Positions 50,336 to 59,445 of a DNA stretch of 64,000 nt are shown here, one piece after another. The notes below the pieces were generated by a model that was given only the letters and a program-made list of their open reading frames with translations, searched no databases and was not told where the DNA came from. Location: the NCBI RefSeq assembly GCF_028657195.3, contig NZ_JANCPR020000028.1, positions 62,001 to 126,000 on the forward strand, read 5' to 3'. Origin of the DNA: Streptomyces iconiensis. Lineage in GTDB: Bacteria > Actinomycetota > Actinomycetes > Streptomycetales > Streptomycetaceae. Position numbers and translations under genes: made by a program. The number at the start of each line of letters is the position of its first letter. Positions within the stretch are counted from its first letter, which is position 1.

Positions 50336-50802
50336 CTCTCGGCCCCCTCGGCGCCACCGGACTCGACGCGCTTGCGCAGCCCGTCCAGCGCCCGGTCGAT
50401 GATGACCTTCTCGGCCTTGCGCTTGATCATGCCGAGCATGGGGATCTTGACGTCGACGGTGAGCTGGTACATGACCTCGGTGCGCTCGCCGCCGTCCACG
50501 GGGGTCAGGCGGTACACGCCGTCGAGGGAGCGCAGCATCTGGGACTTCACGAGGGACCAGCGGACCTCGTTGGGCTCGGGCTCGCCCACCCACTCGTACG
50601 CGAGCGTGTGCTCGTCCTTGATGGCCCCGGCGTCCAGCAGCAGGCGGACCTTCTCCGCGCGGCCACGCTCGTCGTGCTCGACGACCTCGGCCTCCTTCAC
50701 CTCGCCCGCCCACTCGGGGTAGCGGGGGAAGTCGGAGATCACCTTCATCACCGCGCCGGGTGCTGCGTCGACGGTGATGCTAGAGCTGGTGTGTTCCGCC
50801 AT
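50332..50802 (-). CDS. SRPBCC (START-like) lipid/polyketide-cyclase fold protein
   Basis: 156 aa from the ATG at 50802, chosen over the ATG two codons earlier because GGAGGG is 8 rather than 2 bases away. TSSSITVDAAPGAVMKVISDFPRYPEWAGEVKEAEV and YRLTPVDGGERTEVMYQLTVDVKIPML are typical of the polyketide-cyclase/ligand-binding fold (compare Rv2185c). It probably binds a lipid-like molecule. Immediately ahead of the ArsA-like ATPase with overlapping codons, so the pair are coupled. Confidence 0.88.
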   Translation of the reverse strand: MAEHTSSSITVDAAPGAVMKVISDFPRYPEWAGEVKEAEVVEHDERGRAEKVRLLLDAGAIKDEHTLAYEWVGEPEPNEVRWSLVKSQMLRSLDGVYRLTPVDGGERTEVMYQLTVDVKIPMLGMIKRKAEKVIIDRALDGLRKRVESGGAEGAES

Positions 50803-50985
50803 CGCCATGGCCCTCCGATGTGCCCGATTTCCGTATGCCGCCGGCTGCCCGTGTGTCTGTGCGTGCGTGCTTCCCAGGGGTCGCCCACACGGAGGGGCGC
50901 GTCCCGGCTTCCCCCGTCCGTGTGGCGTGGGGAGCGCCTGCCGTCGAAGGCTACCCCGCGCCGGGGAACCCCCGTGCCCTGCGGG

Positions 50986-51747
50986 TCACCACTCCAGGGC
51001 CCAGGGGGTGCCGGTGGCGTTGAAGTGGCCGACGTTGACGCACTCGGTGGCGCCGATCCGCATTCTGCGGACGAGCGGCTGATGGACATGGCCGAAGACG
51101 TGGTAGCGGGGGCGGAGGGTGTGGACGGCCTCCAGCAGCGCCGAGCTGCCCCGCTCGAAGCGGCGCGCGACGGTGTCGTAGCACAGTTCGGGCACATCGG
51201 GCGGGATGTGGGTGCAGAGCACGTCGACCTCGCCGAGCGCGGCGATCTTCGAGGCGTAGGTCTCGTCGTCGATCTCGTACGGGGTGCGCATCGGGGTGCG
51301 CAGTCCGCCGCCGACGAAGCCGAAGCGCCGGCCGCCGATGTCCACGGTCTCGCCGTCCAGGACGGTGGTGCCGGCGCGGGCGTATTCCGGCCACAGAAGT
51401 GGCATGTCGACATTCCCGTACGTCGCGTACGTCGGCGAGGGGAAGGCCGCGAACAGTTCCGCGTACTGCTTGCGCACGGCCGCCTCCGTCGCCGCCTGCC
51501 GGTCGATGCCGGCCCACAGGCGGCGGGAGAGTTCGTGGGCCTCGGAGAACCGGCGTGCGGTGCGCAGGGCGACGATCCGGTCGGCGTTCTCGACCCCGAA
51601 GAGGTCGGGGAAGATGCCGCGCGAGTGGTCGGCGTAGTCCAGGAAGAGAATGAGGTCGCCGAGGCAGACCACGGCGTCGGCCCCTTCGCCCGCCTTCGCG
51701 AGGTCCTGGCTGTTGCCGTGTACATCGCTCACTACGTGCACTCGCAT
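50986..51747 (-). CDS. Calcineurin-like metallophosphoesterase
   Basis: 253 aa. Metal-ligand motifs: VHVVSDVHGN (Asp, His), VVCLGDLILFLDY (GD), TYGNVDMP (GN), LCTHIPPD (His) and FGHVHQPL (GHxH). It hydrolyses phosphomonoesters or diesters; substrate unknown. A TAGGGT -10 box lies only 6 bp before the ATG, so the mRNA is probably leaderless. Confidence 0.9.
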   Translation of the reverse strand: MRVHVVSDVHGNSQDLAKAGEGADAVVCLGDLILFLDYADHSRGIFPDLFGVENADRIVALRTARRFSEAHELSRRLWAGIDRQAATEAAVRKQYAELFAAFPSPTYATYGNVDMPLLWPEYARAGTTVLDGETVDIGGRRFGFVGGGLRTPMRTPYEIDDETYASKIAALGEVDVLCTHIPPDVPELCYDTVARRFERGSSALLEAVHTLRPRYHVFGHVHQPLVRRMRIGATECVNVGHFNATGTPWALEW

Positions 51748-51753
51748 GGCCCC

Positions 51754-51759
51754 ACCCTA
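51754..51759 (-). promoter_or_regulatory. Predicted -10 box of leaderless phosphoesterase transcript
   Basis: TAGGGT on the minus strand, 6 bp before the ATG at 51747. Confidence 0.45.
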
Positions 51760-52045
51760 GATCGCCCGCGCGACCTCGCGGGAGGGTCCGGAAAAAGGGT
51801 GTACGCCCCCTGAGGACCCACGATTGCTTCCGTGTTCCCGAACGCCTGGACTAGGCTGCATATCAGCCACCTCCACCATGTGACGCACAAGACATCTCGG
51901 CGTCACCCTCTATCCCGACCCCCATACCGATGGGTAACGTCCGGCGCGTCATTCTTCCGGGATCCTTATGTTGATCTTGGGACCGAGCCAATGGAGGCCG
52001 CCCCTCGACGGCCCCCGCCCATGGTGCCGACGAGGAGCAGCAGTC

Positions 52046-53878
52046 TTGCGCGAGTTCAGCCTTCCGGCCCTTTACGAAGTCCCCGCCGACGGCAATCTGA
52101 CGGATCTGATCCGCAGGAACGCGGCCCAGCAGCCGGACTTGCCCGTCATCGGACGCAAGCGGGGAGGGCACTGGGAGGATCTGACGGCCGCCGGCTTCCT
52201 CGCCGAGGTCAACGCCGCTGCCAAGGGCCTGATCGCCGCCGGCGTCGAGCCGGGCGACCGGGTGGGCCTGATGTCGCGTACGCGTTACGAGTGGACGCTG
52301 CTGGACTTCGCGATCTGGAGCGCAGGCGGCGTCACGGTGCCGGTGTACGAGACCAGTTCGCCCGAGCAGATCTGCTGGATCCTCGGCGACTCGGGGGCCG
52401 TCGGCTGCCTGGTCGAGACGGAGGCGCACACCGAGGCCGTCAAGTCCGTACGCGACCGGCTCCCCGGACTCGCGCACGTCTGGCAGATCGAGGCGCCCGG
52501 CACCGGAGAGGGCACGGGCGGGGAAGCGCCCCGGGGCGCCGTCGCCGAACTGGGCGCTGCGGGCGCCGGAGTCAGCGACGCGACGGTCGAGGAGCGCGGC
52601 TCCGTCGCGAACGCCGACTCGCCCGCCACCATCGTCTACACCTCCGGCACCACGGGCCGCCCCAAGGGCTGTGTGCTCACGCACCGCAGCTTCTTCGCCG
52701 AGTGCGGGAACGTGGTGGAGCGGCTGCGCCCGCTCTTCAGGCCGGGCGAGGGCTCCGTACTGCTCTTCCTGCCGGTCGCGCACGTCTTCGGGCGGCTGGT
52801 GCAGGTCGCCGCCGTCATGGCACCGATCAAGCTCGGGCATGTGTCCGACCTCAGCAAGCTCACCGATGAACTCGGCTCCTTCAGGCCGACGATGGTGCTG
52901 GGGGTGCCGCGCGTCTTCGAGAAGGTCTTCAACTCGGCGCGTGCGCAGGCCGTCGCGGGCGGCAAGGGCAAGATCTTCGACAAGGCCGCAGCCGTGGCCG
53001 GTGCGTACAGCCGCGCGCTGGACGAGCCGGCGGGGCCTTCCCTCAAGCTGAAGTTCCAGCACAAGGTGTTCGACAGGCTCGTCTACAGCAAGCTGCGGGC
53101 CGTGCTCGGCGGACAGGCCACCCACGCCATCTCGGGCGGCGCCCCGCTGGGCGCACACCTGGGGCACTTCTTCCGCGGCATCGGCTTCACCGTCCTGGAG
53201 GGCTACGGCCTCACGGAATCCTGCGCCGCCACGGCTTTCAACCCGTACGACCGGCCGAAGATCGGCACGGTGGGGCAGCCGCTGCCCGGTTCCGTGATCC
53301 GTATCGCCGACGACGGCGAGGTGCTGCTGCACGGCGAACACCTCTTCACCGAGTACTGGAACAACCCCCAGGCCACCGAGGAGGCGCTCGCCGACGGCTG
53401 GTTCCACACCGGCGACCTGGGCTCGCTCGACGTGGACGGATATCTCGCCATCACGGGGCGCAAGAAGGAGATCCTGGTGACGGCCGCCGGCAAGAACGTG
53501 GCGCCCGCCGTCATCGAGGACCGCATCCGCTCCCACGCGCTGGTCGCCGAGTGCATGGTCGTCGGCGACGGCCGCCCCTTCATCGGCGCGCTCCTCACCG
53601 TGGACGAGGAGTTCCTGCCGCGCTGGGCCAAGGAGCACGGCAAGGAGTCGCTGTCCCACGACGAACTCCTCACCGACGCCGCACTCCTCGACGAGCTGCA
53701 GCGCGCCGTCGACGACGGCAACAAGGCGGTCTCCCGGGCCGAGTCCGTCCGCAAGTTCCGCGTACTCCCCCACCAGTTCACCGAGGAATCGGGCCACGTG
53801 ACCCCCTCACTCAAACTGAAGCGCGGCGTCGTCGCCAAGGACTTCGCAGACGAAATCGAAGCCCTCTACACCCACTAG
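52046..53878 (+). CDS. Long-chain fatty acid--CoA ligase (FadD15-type AMP-binding enzyme)
   Basis: 610 aa. A TTG at 52046 is preferred as start (LREFSLPALYEVPADGNL) because GAGGAG is 8 bases upstream and this is where the family starts; an in-frame ATG 26 codons earlier lacks support. Adenylation motifs: TIVYTSGTTGRPKGCVLTH, GYGLTESCAATAFN, ADGWFHTGDLGSLDVDGYLAITGRKKEILVTAAGKNVAP, and the C-terminal Lys in TPSLKLKRGVV. It activates fatty acids to acyl-CoA. Neighbour of the PimB-like glycosyltransferase as fadD15-pimB in M. tuberculosis. The 298-bp upstream gap shows no gene. Confidence 0.93.
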   Translation: MREFSLPALYEVPADGNLTDLIRRNAAQQPDLPVIGRKRGGHWEDLTAAGFLAEVNAAAKGLIAAGVEPGDRVGLMSRTRYEWTLLDFAIWSAGGVTVPVYETSSPEQICWILGDSGAVGCLVETEAHTEAVKSVRDRLPGLAHVWQIEAPGTGEGTGGEAPRGAVAELGAAGAGVSDATVEERGSVANADSPATIVYTSGTTGRPKGCVLTHRSFFAECGNVVERLRPLFRPGEGSVLLFLPVAHVFGRLVQVAAVMAPIKLGHVSDLSKLTDELGSFRPTMVLGVPRVFEKVFNSARAQAVAGGKGKIFDKAAAVAGAYSRALDEPAGPSLKLKFQHKVFDRLVYSKLRAVLGGQATHAISGGAPLGAHLGHFFRGIGFTVLEGYGLTESCAATAFNPYDRPKIGTVGQPLPGSVIRIADDGEVLLHGEHLFTEYWNNPQATEEALADGWFHTGDLGSLDVDGYLAITGRKKEILVTAAGKNVAPAVIEDRIRSHALVAECMVVGDGRPFIGALLTVDEEFLPRWAKEHGKESLSHDELLTDAALLDELQRAVDDGNKAVSRAESVRKFRVLPHQFTEESGHVTPSLKLKRGVVAKDFADEIEALYTH

Positions 53879-53908
53879 GCCCCACCCGGGGGCGCCCACA
53901 CAGAGGCG

Positions 53909-53936
53909 CCCAAAGGGGCGCGGGGAACGGCGCGCC
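53909..53936 (+). repeat. Streptomyces intergenic repeat, copy 1
   Basis: CCCAAAGGGGCGCGGGGAAC followed by GGCGCGCC. The same 28 bp recur at 54012-54039. The GGGGCGCGGGGAACxGCGCG core is familiar from many Streptomyces intergenic 3' ends and can fold into an imperfect hairpin. Confidence 0.75.
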
Positions 53937-54011
53937 AAGCCACGACGCAACGGGCACCCCGCGAAGCACAACAAGGGGCACCAGCCCAACGCTCCACACG
54001 AAGACCGTGCT

Positions 54012-54039
54012 CCCAAAGGGGCGCGGGGAACGGCGCGCC
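54012..54039 (+). repeat. Streptomyces intergenic repeat, copy 2
   Basis: Identical to copy 1 over 28 bp, 103 bp further on, in the same orientation, between the convergent fadD15-type and glycosyltransferase genes. Both probably act as terminator-like elements. Confidence 0.75.
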
Positions 54040-54131
54040 CAGCCACAGAAGAGCCGCAGCCTGCAACGGACGCCCAGGGGCACCCCCTCAGCAGCAGCGC
54101 AGGCATGGCACAGGCAGCAGCGCAGGCGCAG

Positions 54132-55283
54132 CTAAAGCAAGCCCCGCAGCTTCTCCGCGAGAAGATCCCAGCGCCATCGGCTCTCGACCCAATGGCGCCC
54201 CCGCTCACCCATGCGAGCCCGCAACGAGGAATCCCGCAACAGCGAGACCACACGGTCGGCCGCCTCGGAGGGGCACCCCCCTCGGACAACCCAGCCGGTC
54301 TCCCCATCGAGAACGGCGTCCGGCGCGCCGCCCGAGTCGCCCGCGACGACGGGCAGCCCCGTGGCCGACGCCTCCAGGTAGACGATGCCGAGCCCCTCGA
54401 CATCGAGCCCGCCGCGCCGCGTACGGCAGGGCATGGCGAAGACGTCGCCCGCGCCGAAGTGCGCGGGCAGTTGGTCCCAGGGGACGGGGCCCGTGAAGCG
54501 GACGGAGTCCGTGAGCCCGCGCTCGGCCGCGAGCTTCTCCAGGTCGGCGCGGTACGGGCCGCCACCGACGACGAGCAGCACAGCGTCCGGCACGGCCTCC
54601 AGCACGCGCGGCATCGCCTCGATGAGCGTGTCCTGCCCCTTACGGCGTACGAGCCGCGAGACGCAGACGATCACGGGCCGGTCGCTCAGGCCCAGTTCGG
54701 CGCGGATCGCGGCACCGCCGGACGCGGGGTGGAAGGTCTTCTCGTCGACGCCGGGCGGCAGTTGCACCATGCGCGCAGCCGCCTCGGGCGTGAGCGCGCC
54801 GGCGATCCGCGAGCGGGTGTACTCGCCGAGGTAGGTGAGGGTGTCCGTGCCCTCACCGATACGGCGCAGCAGCCGGCGCGCGCCGGGCAGCTGTGCCCAG
54901 CCGGCCTCGTGCCCGTGCGTCGTCGCCACCAGGCGTTCCGCGCCCGCCCTGCGCAGCGCGGGCGCCATCAGCCCGAGCGGCGCCGCGGCCCCGAACCACA
55001 CGGAGCGGCAGCCGTGTTCACGCAGCAGCGCCGCGGCACGCCGCGTCACGCGGGGCGTCGGCAGCAGCATGGTCGTACGGTCGCGCACGACGGGAAAGGG
55101 CTGCTCGGCGTCGAAGGCCGCCGTGGCCAGGGCGGCCTCCGACGCCGAGGTCCCGCGCTTCCAGGTGGACGCGTACACGACGACCTGGGACGGGTCGAGC
55201 CGCAGGGCCATGCTGTGCAGGAACGCCTGGATTCCGCCGGGGCGCGGCGGGAAGTCGTTGGTGACGATCAAGGTCTTGTCCAT
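54132..55283 (-). CDS. Family 4 glycosyltransferase, PimB-like mannosyltransferase
   Basis: 383 aa GT-B enzyme. N-terminal TLIVTNDFPPRPGGIQAFLHSMALRL is the acceptor-side Gly-rich loop; the donor side has VIVCVSRLVRRKGQDTLIEAMPRVL, and Ex7E is in EGLGIVYLEASATGLPVVAGDSGG. The N-terminus is the pattern of PimB' (Rv2188c), which mannosylates phosphatidylinositol mannoside; Streptomyces make PIMs and related mannolipids. The donor (GDP-mannose) cannot be proved from sequence. Between fadD15 and a GT87 gene. Confidence 0.88.
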   Translation of the reverse strand: MDKTLIVTNDFPPRPGGIQAFLHSMALRLDPSQVVVYASTWKRGTSASEAALATAAFDAEQPFPVVRDRTTMLLPTPRVTRRAAALLREHGCRSVWFGAAAPLGLMAPALRRAGAERLVATTHGHEAGWAQLPGARRLLRRIGEGTDTLTYLGEYTRSRIAGALTPEAAARMVQLPPGVDEKTFHPASGGAAIRAELGLSDRPVIVCVSRLVRRKGQDTLIEAMPRVLEAVPDAVLLVVGGGPYRADLEKLAAERGLTDSVRFTGPVPWDQLPAHFGAGDVFAMPCRTRRGGLDVEGLGIVYLEASATGLPVVAGDSGGAPDAVLDGETGWVVRGGCPSEAADRVVSLLRDSSLRARMGERGRHWVESRWRWDLLAEKLRGLL

Positions 55284-55394
55284 CGCCGCCGACAGTACCG
55301 CGAACGGCTCAGCCGGAGCCTGGCGCTCCTCGTGGCCGGGCCCTGGGCCCGACCGGCATGATGGCCCTCACGGTCGAACGGCGAGGGGACATCT

Positions 55395-56786
55395 GTGCGG
55401 GGCGAGGCGACGACGACCGGTGGCGCGACCGCGCCCGTACTGGCCTGGGCAGTGACCCGCGCGGTCCTTCTGCTGTGCGTCTTCAAGGTGTTCACGCTGC
55501 CCGGTGACCTGGACGTGACCGCGGACGTCTCCGTGATCTACCACGGCTGGTTCGAGACGCTGCGTACGGGAACGTTCCCCACCGACGACGTGACCTGGCA
55601 GTATCCGCCCGCCGCCGCGCTCGCCATCCTCTCCCCCGGGCTGCTGACGGGCCTGGGCCTCCTCGACTACGCCTCCGCCTTCTACGTGCTCGCCTGCACC
55701 GCCGACGCCGCCGTCCTCGCGCTGCTGCTGTACGCGAGCCGGCGCCGGGGCTGCCACACGGCGCGCGGCGTCCGCTACGGCAGGCGTGCCGGGGTGTGGC
55801 TGTGGATCGCGGGCGTACCGCTGCTGGGGCCGACCGCGTACGCGCGCTACGACCTGATGGTCACGGCCGTCGCCGTGGCGGCGCTGCTGGCCGCGGCGCG
55901 CCGCCCCCGCGCCGCGGGTGCGCTCACGGCCCTCGGCGCGATGGTGAAGGTGTGGCCCGCACTGCTGCTGCTCGGGGCGCGGCGCGGTCGGGCCGCGCGG
56001 GCGATGTGGACGACGGCCGCCGCGGTCGCCGCGCTGCTGATGGCCGGGTTCACGGCCACCATGCCGGGTGCGCTCGACTTCCTGACCGCGCAGGGTGGCC
56101 GGGGCACCGAGGTGGAGTCCGTCGGTGCGCTCGCCCTGCATGTGGCCCGGCACTTCGGCTGGGAGGGCCAGGTGCTGCTGCACTACGGCTCGATGGAGTT
56201 CGTCGGCCCGCATGTGCGGCTCGTGAGCGACGCGGCGCTGGCGCTGACCGTGCTGGGGTTCGGCTGGCTGCTGCTCTGGCGGCTGCGGGCGCGCGCCTGG
56301 ACGCCGGGCACGCACGCTGACGCCGCCTTCGCCGCCGTACTGGTCTTCACCACCACGAGCCGGGTGCTCAGCCCGCAGTACCTGGTCTGGCTGGTGGGGC
56401 TGGCCGCCGTGTGCCTGACGCTGCGCGCGAGCCGCCAGGTGCTGCCCGCCTGCCTGGTGCTGGCCGCGACGGGGCTGACGCTGCTGGAGTTCCCCATCTG
56501 GTTCGCGCACGTGGTGGCCAGTGACGGTCTGGGCATCCTGGTGCTGGCGACCCGCAACGGCCTCCTGATCGCCGCCACCCTCATCGCCTGCACCCGCCTG
56601 TGGCGTACGACGGTCACCGAGCCCCGGCTCAGGGGCGAGGGCGAAGGCGAGGGCGAGAACGAGGACGGCGGCGGGAACGAGGACGAGGCCGGGCACGAAG
56701 GCGACGAGGCGGCCGGGGCCGGGGGCTCCTCCGGCAGGAAGGGCGACCCCCCGGGGCCGCACAGCGAACGCCTGCTCACCTGGTAG
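55395..56786 (+). CDS. Family 87 membrane glycosyltransferase (DUF2029-type)
   Basis: 463 aa with roughly ten membrane segments. DVSVIYHGWFETLRTGTFPTDDVTWQYPPAAALAI matches the GT87 pattern (conserved Asp and QYPP), and TTSRVLSPQYLVWLVGLAA is the second family motif. GT87 enzymes use polyprenyl-phosphate-mannose donors in the periplasm to extend mannolipids. The last 55 residues are a Gly/Glu/Asp-rich cytoplasmic tail. GTG start after GAGGGGA. Divergent from the PimB-like gene, so the two may serve one glycolipid pathway (inference). Confidence 0.88.
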   Translation: MRGEATTTGGATAPVLAWAVTRAVLLLCVFKVFTLPGDLDVTADVSVIYHGWFETLRTGTFPTDDVTWQYPPAAALAILSPGLLTGLGLLDYASAFYVLACTADAAVLALLLYASRRRGCHTARGVRYGRRAGVWLWIAGVPLLGPTAYARYDLMVTAVAVAALLAAARRPRAAGALTALGAMVKVWPALLLLGARRGRAARAMWTTAAAVAALLMAGFTATMPGALDFLTAQGGRGTEVESVGALALHVARHFGWEGQVLLHYGSMEFVGPHVRLVSDAALALTVLGFGWLLLWRLRARAWTPGTHADAAFAAVLVFTTTSRVLSPQYLVWLVGLAAVCLTLRASRQVLPACLVLAATGLTLLEFPIWFAHVVASDGLGILVLATRNGLLIAATLIACTRLWRTTVTEPRLRGEGEGEGENEDGGGNEDEAGHEGDEAAGAGGSSGRKGDPPGPHSERLLTW

Positions 56787-56800
56787 CGACCCGCACCGCG

Positions 56801-58081
56801 TCAGCTTCCGCTGCCGCTGTCCTTCAACTCCCGTACCACGTAGGCACGCCAGCGCTCCGTGAACTCCTTCTCGCCGATGCCGAGTACGGCGTCCAGCGCG
56901 GCCCCGGTGTCCTGACGGCGCGCTTCGCCCTCGTCGCCTGCGCGGGCGTAGAGCGCGACGAGCTTGTCCTCGCCCCACTGTTCGGCGATCATCCGGCAGG
57001 CCAGCCAGCCGCCCTCGTAGGCGCGGGCCAGCTTCTCCGGGTCGCTGCCGAAGCGGAACTGGGCGTCGGAGGGCAGCGCCCGCAGCGCCGCGATCTGCCC
57101 GCCCTTCGCTTCCCCCGTGACGGCGCGGGTGAGTTCGGGTGCGGCCGTACGCGGTGGCTGGTCCGCGTCCCGGTACCCGGCCCAGTCGGCGATGCCCTCG
57201 GAGAGCCACATCGGGGTGGCGGGCGTGGTCGCGTCGCGCGTGGCGACGTGCGTGGCCTCGTGGGTGAGCACGACCTGCCTGCCCGTACCGCTGAGCATCC
57301 CGTAGGCCCCGGGGTTGACGACGATCCGGTCGGCGGGCGTCTCGGCACGCCCGTTGCCGTCCGCCTCCCCGGTGGTGACGGCGGCGATGCCCTCGTAGGA
57401 GGAGGCGGGGGACTTGAGCAGGCCGCCCATGGCGGTGAGGGAGGCGGGGGCCTCCAGCACGAGCTTGCGGGACCACTTCCGTGGCCAGGCAGCTTCGACG
57501 GCGGGGACGGCCTTGTCCGCGGTCCGCGCGAGCGCGCGCAGCGCCGGCCGGGAACGCCCGACACCCATCACCAGGCTGTGCTCGCCCCGCACCACGCGCA
57601 TCTCGCCCTGCTCCCACAACTGCCGTGCGCTGCCCTCACGTTCGGAGGCGACGTACCAGCGCCCCTCGCGCCGTACGAAGCCGAGCCGTTCGGTGGCCGT
57701 GGTGGTGACCCGGTCATAGCCCGCGAGGCGGTAGCGCAGCGCCACCTCGGCTGTGGCACGCCCGCCGTCCTCGGCTCCGGCCACCTCGCGCACCTCGTAG
57801 GACCACTCGGACAGGGGCAGCAGCCGCAGATTGCGGAAGACGCGCCGCTGTTCGGTGCGGTAGCGGGTGGCGCGGGGGTCGGTCTCCGCGAGATAGCCGC
57901 GCTCGTCGCCCTTCCGTACGGCGACGGCCTGCCGCGCCAGCACCCCCTGGAGCACGGCGTCTTCGGGCCCTTCGCCGTCCGCGCCGCCGCAGGCGGAGAG
58001 CCCCGCGAGAACGGTGAGGGCGAGCGCCGCGCACAGCGCTCGCCCTGAACGTCCCGTTCCGCCCCGCCGGTCAGCACCCAC
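56801..58081 (-). CDS. Lipoprotein with gluzincin-type HEATH metallopeptidase motif
   Basis: 426 aa from a GTG at 58081. Signal peptide with lipobox: LALTVLAGLSACGG (acylated Cys31). An N-terminal NTF2-like region follows, then a peptidase MA-like domain with VLTHEATHVATRD (HExxH zinc motif, HEATH) and MWLSEGIADWAGY, whose Glu, about 18 residues on, would be the third ligand. Probably membrane-attached on the outer face of the cell. A TACGAT -10 box 7 bp upstream suggests a leaderless mRNA. Substrate unknown. Confidence 0.88.
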   Translation of the reverse strand: MGADRRGGTGRSGRALCAALALTVLAGLSACGGADGEGPEDAVLQGVLARQAVAVRKGDERGYLAETDPRATRYRTEQRRVFRNLRLLPLSEWSYEVREVAGAEDGGRATAEVALRYRLAGYDRVTTTATERLGFVRREGRWYVASEREGSARQLWEQGEMRVVRGEHSLVMGVGRSRPALRALARTADKAVPAVEAAWPRKWSRKLVLEAPASLTAMGGLLKSPASSYEGIAAVTTGEADGNGRAETPADRIVVNPGAYGMLSGTGRQVVLTHEATHVATRDATTPATPMWLSEGIADWAGYRDADQPPRTAAPELTRAVTGEAKGGQIAALRALPSDAQFRFGSDPEKLARAYEGGWLACRMIAEQWGEDKLVALYARAGDEGEARRQDTGAALDAVLGIGEKEFTERWRAYVVRELKDSGSGS

Positions 58082-58088
58082 ATGAGCG

Positions 58089-58094
58089 ATCGTA
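58089..58094 (-). promoter_or_regulatory. Predicted -10 box of leaderless lipoprotein transcript
   Basis: TACGAT on the minus strand, 7 bp before the GTG at 58081. It lies in the 31-bp gap after the NlpC/P60 gene, so the lipoprotein need not depend on read-through. Confidence 0.4.
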
Positions 58095-58112
58095 CGGGGG
58101 CTGCTCCGGCTC

Positions 58113-59171
58113 TCAGGGGCGGGTGACGGCGGAGACGGGCATCATGCCCACCGGGTCGTAGCGCACCTGGGCGCCGGGGTAGGGGGCGTGTACGACCTGG
58201 CCGTTGCCCGTGTACATCCCGACGTGGCTGGCGTCGTCGCGGTAGACCACGAGGTCACCGGGGCGTGCCTCACTGAGCGGTACCTGCCGCCCGGCCGAGC
58301 GCTGGCCCTGGGAGGTACGGGGGATGGAGGTGCCCGCCTTGCCGTAGGCCCACTGCGTGAGTCCCGAGCAGTCGAACGTGCCCGGTCCCGCCGCTCCCCA
58401 CGCGTACGGTGAGCCGACGGCGGACTCGACCGCGGCGACGGCCGCTGCGGCGCGGCCCGAGGAGGCCCGGGAGTCGCCGGAGCCGCCTTCGCTGCGGTCG
58501 CCACCGCGTGCGGCACGCTCGCGCTCAGCACGCTCCTCGGGAGAGAGCTTGTTGAGCAGGCGCTGGGCAGCGCTGAGCTTCTTCTGCACGTTCTTCTTCT
58601 GCCGCTTGAGCGACCGCTGGAGGCTGTCGAGGCGGTCCAGCTTGTCCGCGGCCTCGGCACGCTCCTGCCTCAGGCTCCGCTGCGCTGCCTGGAGTTGGCG
58701 CAGCCTGAGCGTCTGGCGGCTGCTGACGCGATCGAGGGTCGCGGCCTTGTCGAGATAGCTGTCCGGGTTCTCGGTGAGCATCAGCGCGAGGGCCGGATCG
58801 ATGCCTCCCTCGCGGTACTGGGCGCCGGCGAGCGAGGCGAGCCCGTCCCGCATGTCGTTCACCTCGGCCTGGCCGCGCGCGACGCTGTCCTGCGCGTGCT
58901 CCACCTGGCGCCTGAGCTTGCCGGTGCGTTCGGCCGCGCCGTTGTACTTCTCGGTCGCGCTCTCCGCCTGCTCGTAGAGCTGGTCGACGCGCGAGTTCAC
59001 GGTTGCGGCCGACGGCTTGTCGTCGGCGGGTGCCGCGCCCGCTGGTCCGGTCGGCGCGAGCACTGCCGCCGTGCCTGCCGCCGCCACCGACAGCACGGCG
59101 ACCCGGGTGGGCCAGCCGTACGAGGGCGCCGGAATATGCGGGTTACGTCGAAGGGCCCGGTGCGATGCCAC
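58113..59171 (-). CDS. Secreted NlpC/P60 peptidoglycan hydrolase (copy 1)
   Basis: 352 aa from a GTG giving VASHRALRRNP, parallel to the neighbour's VASHRRPKQP. Signal peptide WPTRVAVLSVAAAGTAAVLAPTGPAGA; then a long coiled coil (about residues 55-215, Ala/Gln/Lys/Glu-rich) and the C-terminal NlpC/P60 domain: GSPYAWGAAGPGTFDCSGLTQWAY (catalytic Cys), GDLVVYRDDASHVGMYTGNGQVVHAPYPG (His). It cleaves the D-Glu-DAP bond of peptidoglycan stems (CwlO/RipA-like). SD GGAGCG. Close paralogue of the next gene. Confidence 0.9.
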   Translation of the reverse strand: MASHRALRRNPHIPAPSYGWPTRVAVLSVAAAGTAAVLAPTGPAGAAPADDKPSAATVNSRVDQLYEQAESATEKYNGAAERTGKLRRQVEHAQDSVARGQAEVNDMRDGLASLAGAQYREGGIDPALALMLTENPDSYLDKAATLDRVSSRQTLRLRQLQAAQRSLRQERAEAADKLDRLDSLQRSLKRQKKNVQKKLSAAQRLLNKLSPEERAERERAARGGDRSEGGSGDSRASSGRAAAAVAAVESAVGSPYAWGAAGPGTFDCSGLTQWAYGKAGTSIPRTSQGQRSAGRQVPLSEARPGDLVVYRDDASHVGMYTGNGQVVHAPYPGAQVRYDPVGMMPVSAVTRP

Positions 59172-59212
59172 TGGAGGACGCGCTCCTTCCGCTAGGCGAA
59201 CTGCGCCCGCAG

Positions 59213-59241
59213 AATGTAGCCGCGCCATCACAGGTGTCCAA
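59213..59241 (-). promoter_or_regulatory. Predicted sigma70-like promoter of NlpC/P60 copy 1
   Basis: -35 TTGGAC (59241-59236), 17-bp spacer, -10 TACATT (59218-59213) on the minus strand, giving a leader of about 35 nt. No other feature was seen in the 59172-59445 gap. Confidence 0.55.
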
Positions 59242-59445
59242 GGACCGCGCCTCGTCGGTGAATCCGCATGTGCGCCATGCGACTCACTGACGGCGCAGGT
59301 CACCGGCGGGGTGCGGGGGTCATCGGCACCGCGCCGGTTTCACTCGGACGAACGACGTTTACCGCTCATCGCACCGCCTGGTGTTCGGGCGGTCTCCGCG
59401 TGGAGCGACCCCGTGGAGGGGTCTCCCCGAAGGGTCCGTTGAGGG

